Shown here: positions 60,402 to 64,000 of the stretch, piece by piece
Numbering within the stretch: position 1 is the first letter of the stretch
Layout: every line of letters starts with the position of its first letter
From: Gilliamella sp. ESL0405
Lineage (GTDB): Bacteria > Pseudomonadota > Gammaproteobacteria > Enterobacterales > Orbaceae
NCBI RefSeq assembly: GCF_019469205.1
Contig: NZ_CP048265.1
Coordinates: 2,604,001 to 2,668,000, forward strand
Length of the DNA: 64,000 bases
Direction of reading: 5' to 3'
Translations under genes and position numbers: made by a program
Notes under the pieces: generated by a model
Databases searched by the model: none
What the model was told of the DNA's origin: nothing
The model's input: the letters and a program-made list of their open reading frames with translations, nothing else

Positions 60402-61613
60402 TTAACGCAAGTTAACTAGTGTGTTGAGAATTTGATCTTGCGTTTTTATGGTTTGTGAGTTGGATTGATAATTACGCTGTGCAACAATCATATTAACCAG
60501 CTCTTGGCTCATATCCACATTTGACGATTCAACAGCACCACTCATTAGTGAACCTAACGTACCTGAGTTTGCCATACCTAAAACTTCAGCACCCGAATTA
60601 AGTGTTGCACGCCAATTGTTATTGCCTGCTGGCTCAAGTCCATTAACGTTAGCAAAATCAGCCATAGCAATTTGACCTAATAACATGGTTTGTTGGTTAG
60701 AATAAATACCAAAGAGCGAACCATCATTAGCGATACTGTAACCGACCAAATCGCCTGCGGCGTATCCGTCAACAACCGGGGTTTTAATGCTACCGACTTC
60801 TTTGCCCATATTTTGCTGAGAACTGTTCGTAAATGATAAAGTAAAACTGTTATCGGCAGAGCCATTAATGCCGTTTAGGTTAACGGTCATATCCGGATCG
60901 CTAATTAATTTACCGGTCGAGTCAAACTCCATTTGACCTAATTTTTGCAAGCTCGCCGTTGGATCACTACCGTCAAGGTAATGCACATCCCATTGATTAT
61001 CTGCCGTTTTAACATAAAACAGCTGAACATTACGTTGATTACCTAATGAATCATAAGTGGTTATTGTCGTTGAGTAATTGAAAGTATCAGCATCAAGTGC
61101 ATTTAATGGCTGCTTTTCAGGAACTTTACTGTTCGAATTTAAATTCGTTTGTAGTGAAGCTTTAGTCGTTGCCGAAGCATTTAACATCTCTTGTGACACT
61201 TTTAAAGGCTCTGGGGTTGCACCTTGTTGAATTTTAGGTGGTGTGCCGGTGGCAAGGTAACCGGTTAATTGTAAACCGTCAGCAGAGATAATGTTTCTTT
61301 CAGCATCTAATTGAAATTGCCCATTACGGGTATAGTAAACTTGACCACTGCTATCAACCAAACGGAAAAATCCATTACCCGAAATAGCGACATCTAAACT
61401 GTTATTGGTCGCTGTGGTAGTGCCGTCATTGAAATTTTGCACAACTGCTGCAACTTTTACGCCCATACCGACTTTTGAGCCAGCATAGATATCAGCAAAT
61501 GAGATACTGGCGCTTTTAAAACCGACTGTTGCCGAATTGGCAATATTATTACCAATTACATCTAATTGCTTTGAAGCAGCATTCATACCACTAATTGCCT
61601 GAGAAAATCCCAT
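60402..61613 (-). CDS. flgE: Flagellar hook protein FlgE
   Basis: Hook subunit, the universal joint. The ATG at 61613 follows AAAGGAGAT at 9 bp and gives 403 residues starting MGFSQAISGMNAASKQLDVIGNNIANSATVGFK; the frame runs 14 codons further up into flgD. The C-terminal SNVDMSQELVNMIVAQRNYQSNSQTIKTQDQILNTL is the hook signature. Confidence 0.96.
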   Translation of the reverse strand: MGFSQAISGMNAASKQLDVIGNNIANSATVGFKSASISFADIYAGSKVGMGVKVAAVVQNFNDGTTTATNNSLDVAISGNGFFRLVDSSGQVYYTRNGQFQLDAERNIISADGLQLTGYLATGTPPKIQQGATPEPLKVSQEMLNASATTKASLQTNLNSNSKVPEKQPLNALDADTFNYSTTITTYDSLGNQRNVQLFYVKTADNQWDVHYLDGSDPTASLQKLGQMEFDSTGKLISDPDMTVNLNGINGSADNSFTLSFTNSSQQNMGKEVGSIKTPVVDGYAAGDLVGYSIANDGSLFGIYSNQQTMLLGQIAMADFANVNGLEPAGNNNWRATLNSGAEVLGMANSGTLGSLMSGAVESSNVDMSQELVNMIVAQRNYQSNSQTIKTQDQILNTLVNLR

Positions 61614-61629
61614 GTGAACTTTATCTCCT

Positions 61630-62349
61630 TTAAAGAATTTGACGAACTTCGTCAATACTAATTGAACCGAGTATTCCTAAATCAAGTAATACTTTATTGT
61701 TAACCTTGCTATTAATAACGCCATAGACAACTGAATAAGATAATGCAGTTGATGACACTTTTTGCCCTTCGCTGGTTGCCTTAACGGTAAATGTGTAACT
61801 CCCGTCGGGTGCTGTTGTGCCGTCATTTAATTCACCATCCCAAGTAAATGAGCTTACCCCAGCAGGGATTGCGCCCAAATCAACTTCTCGTACCACATTG
61901 CCATTTTCATCTTGAATGGTAATAATGACTGAGTCAGCATCACGAACAAGCTCAAACCCAAATGGTGTTGTAATGGTTTCTTTTTCAGTTTTAGAACCTT
62001 CAATATCAGAAGTAGCAACCAATATTTTATTGCCGGGCACCATAACGCCTTTACCAATCATATTACTGGCATTAACCGACAAGCTGTCATCAATTTGACC
62101 GGAAACCATACCCAGTGTCGTATTAAGCCTTTCAATACCGGCTAACGTATTAATTTGCGCCAATTGTGATGTTAGTTGGCTATTATCCATTGGATTGGTT
62201 GGGTCTTGATTCTTCATTTGTGCAATGAGCAAAGTTAAGAAATTATCTTGTAGCTCTTTACTGGAATTACCGTCTGATGAGCTTTTTTGCAGTGATTGTG
62301 GACTTTTTGTCGCAGATGATTCAGAAACAGACACATTAGAAATCCCCAT
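61630..62349 (-). CDS. flgD: Flagellar hook-cap protein FlgD
   Basis: Scaffold that guides hook assembly. 239 residues with LQDNFLTLLIAQMKNQDPTNPMDNSQLTSQLAQINTLAGIERLN at the N-terminus and an Ig-like C-terminal domain (FTWDGELNDGTTAPDGSYTF). Starts after GGGAG. Confidence 0.95.
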   Translation of the reverse strand: MGISNVSVSESSATKSPQSLQKSSSDGNSSKELQDNFLTLLIAQMKNQDPTNPMDNSQLTSQLAQINTLAGIERLNTTLGMVSGQIDDSLSVNASNMIGKGVMVPGNKILVATSDIEGSKTEKETITTPFGFELVRDADSVIITIQDENGNVVREVDLGAIPAGVSSFTWDGELNDGTTAPDGSYTFTVKATSEGQKVSSTALSYSVVYGVINSKVNNKVLLDLGILGSISIDEVRQIL

Positions 62350-62362
62350 AAGCCACTCCCTA

Positions 62363-62767
62363 TTATTGTCCTAAAGTCAGTGTTTTTAGCATTAAACTTT
62401 TTGCCGTATTAATCACTTCAACATTAGCTTGATAACTGCGAGAGGCTGAAATAGTATTTACCATTTCGGCAACCGGATCGACATTCGGTTTTTGAATATA
62501 ACCTTGCTCATCGGCTAATGGATGATTGGGCTGATAAACTAAGTTCATTGGTGTTGGGTCATCAATCACTTGAGCAACTTTTACACCAGAAACACGATTG
62601 GGATCCCCATAATTATCAACCTGAAAAATGACTTGTTTAGCTCGATATGCTTGACCGGAAGTACTGGTGACACTATCGGCATTGGCTAAATTACTGGCAC
62701 TCACATTCATTCGTTGCGACTGTGCCATTAAAGCTGAACCCGAAATCGAAAAAATTGAAAAACTCAT
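62363..62767 (-). CDS. flgC: Flagellar proximal rod protein FlgC
   Basis: 134-residue rod subunit. [32 protein letters not shown] at the start and [38 protein letters not shown] at the end are typical. Confidence 0.96.
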   Translation of the reverse strand: MSFSIFSISGSALMAQSQRMNVSASNLANADSVTSTSGQAYRAKQVIFQVDNYGDPNRVSGVKVAQVIDDPTPMNLVYQPNHPLADEQGYIQKPNVDPVAEMVNTISASRSYQANVEVINTAKSLMLKTLTLGQ

Positions 62768-62772
62768 TATCG

Positions 62773-63183
62773 TTATCCTTGCTGCAATACTGCCATTACA
62801 TTTTTAAACTGCTCACCTAAAAAGGTTAAATTACTTTGATAATGGATAGCGTTATCCATAAAAGCTGTTCGTTCATGATCCATTTCAACCGTATTACCGT
62901 CAGCAGACACTTGATAAGGAACTCGATAAAGAAGATCATAATTAAACTGATTTGATGAATTGACTTGAATATGATTTTTGGCAGTAATATTGAGTGTGAC
63001 ATGATTAATATTATGCTGATGATTAATAGCCTTTTTTAATTCACGATTAAAATCAATATCTCGAGCCTGATAGTTAGGCGTATCACTATTGGCAATATTT
63101 GCCGCTAATATCTCTTGACGCTGGTTGCGAATATTTAATGCTTGTTGATGAAAATTAACAAAAGTATCTAATTTATTTAACAT
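62773..63183 (-). CDS. flgB: Flagellar proximal rod protein FlgB
   Basis: 136-residue rod subunit and first gene of the flgBCDEFGHIJ operon. [34 protein letters not shown] is the signature. Divergent from flgA across 152 bp, where no clear sigma-28 site was seen, consistent with FlhDC-dependent class II control. Confidence 0.95.
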   Translation of the reverse strand: MLNKLDTFVNFHQQALNIRNQRQEILAANIANSDTPNYQARDIDFNRELKKAINHQHNINHVTLNITAKNHIQVNSSNQFNYDLLYRVPYQVSADGNTVEMDHERTAFMDNAIHYQSNLTFLGEQFKNVMAVLQQG

Positions 63184-63335
63184 AAAATCATCTCATCTTT
63201 CTTGATGAAAAGAATTTTAAGTGAATAAAAAAAAACTCATCGTACAAATAAAGATAAAAATTGTCCTTATTTCTACATTCAATCCGGTTTTGATGAAGTA
63301 GAATTCAGTTATGGAATTTTTAAAAGCCAATCACT

Positions 63336-63998
63336 ATGACGATAATGATGAGATTTACATTATTCGCTTTATTGCTACTTAGCAGTAATATTTGTTTTGC
63401 TGACTTAATGAAAAAACAAATTAAAGATGTCGTATTACAACAATTGAGCATCAAAGAAATTGATAGCTTGGATATTAAGTACCTTTCAACTAAACCCATT
63501 TTTAAATGCGATTTTCCGGTATTAACATTACTCAATAAAAGTAAATATTGGGGAAATATGACCTTGAGCGCTAAATGCAACAAAACGACACAATACATTC
63601 AAATATATGTATCTGTGATAGGCAAATATTTTGTAGCTAATCAACCAATAAGCGCCGGTACACAAATTACGGAAGATCACATTAAAATGCGATCTGGTCG
63701 GTTAGATCAGTTACCGGCTAGTGTTATTATCGATAAAGCCGAAATTATAAATAAAATAGCCATACGCAATATCAATAATGAAGAGCCACTCAAATCGGCA
63801 ATGCTACAAAAAAATTGGCGCATTAAAGCTGGACAGATAGTAAAAGTGATGATCAATGGTGATGGATATTTAATTGCAACTAATGGTAAAGCATTAAGTA
63901 ATGGGGCTTTAGATGATCTTATTAACATTAAACTTCAATCAGGTAATATTGTTGAAGGTCTGGTTACCGAGCAAGGTATAACAATTCTTAACAAATAA
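63336..63998 (+). CDS. flgA: Flagellar P-ring assembly chaperone FlgA
   Basis: Periplasmic chaperone for FlgI. 220 residues with a signal peptide (about 1-23, ending FA) and a C-terminal SAF domain (VANQPISAGTQITEDHIKMRSGRL, GQIVKVMINGDGYLIATNGKAL). Three ATGs lie close together at the start (63336, 63345, 63348); no clear ribosome site decides. The window ends two bases after the stop; flgM and flgN, usually nearby, are not visible. Confidence 0.92.
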   Translation: MTIMMRFTLFALLLLSSNICFADLMKKQIKDVVLQQLSIKEIDSLDIKYLSTKPIFKCDFPVLTLLNKSKYWGNMTLSAKCNKTTQYIQIYVSVIGKYFVANQPISAGTQITEDHIKMRSGRLDQLPASVIIDKAEIINKIAIRNINNEEPLKSAMLQKNWRIKAGQIVKVMINGDGYLIATNGKALSNGALDDLINIKLQSGNIVEGLVTEQGITILNK

Positions 63999-64000
63999 AA

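Overview
The window is AT-rich chromosomal DNA of a gammaproteobacterium. Almost every protein aligns end to end with an Enterobacterales-type orthologue (ParC/ParE, DjlA, TrkH, DmsABC, XylA/XylB/XylR, FliA-FlhDC flagella). Base composition and gene content fit an Orbaceae member (Gilliamella/Orbus-like gut symbiont); that placement is inference, not proven here. The left edge cuts ubiA; the right edge falls just after flgA.

Layout. 1-5430 (minus): ubiA (partial), then dmsABC with its chaperone gene dmsD, an anaerobic DMSO/N-oxide-type reductase. 5666-12106 (plus): parE-parC-djlA-trkH, followed by a tandem-repeat tract. 12595-15980 (plus): a TerC/CBS membrane protein and an adenine-type NCS2 permease with a possible leader attenuator. 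16311-23709: a xyloside cassette (xylA, xylB, GH43 beta-xylosidase, MFS transporter) facing its XylR regulator, with two CRP-like sites. 24013-28630: the str operon (rpsL, rpsG, fusA, tuf) with a consensus promoter, a likely S7 operator and a perfect terminator. 29074-33208: a Fur-box TonB receptor, an Fnr/Dnr-like regulator, and a divergent cupin-methyltransferase pair. 33434-33769: yjdM. 33886-34652: a 259-bp tandem array that duplicates the 3' end of fliR. 34487-63998: a nearly complete flagellar locus.

The flagellar locus holds fliL-R, fliF-K, fliE, fliDST, fliC, fliA, flhDC, motAB, flgKL, flgB-J and flgA. Near-perfect sigma-28 promoters precede fliC, fliD and flgK. No chemotaxis gene is present, and FliM lacks the N-terminal CheY-binding peptide although motor torque residues are intact. 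flhA, flhB, flgM and flgN are not in the window.

Most notable observations: (1) the fliR 3'-end array and the trkH 3' array share a 40-bp module although their remaining sequence differs; (2) a 20-bp motif is shared, in the same orientation, by the dmsA promoter and the promoter between the Fnr-like regulator and the cupin gene; (3) the motor appears adapted to run without CheY; (4) the trkH repeats carry base changes that keep an RNA stem paired.
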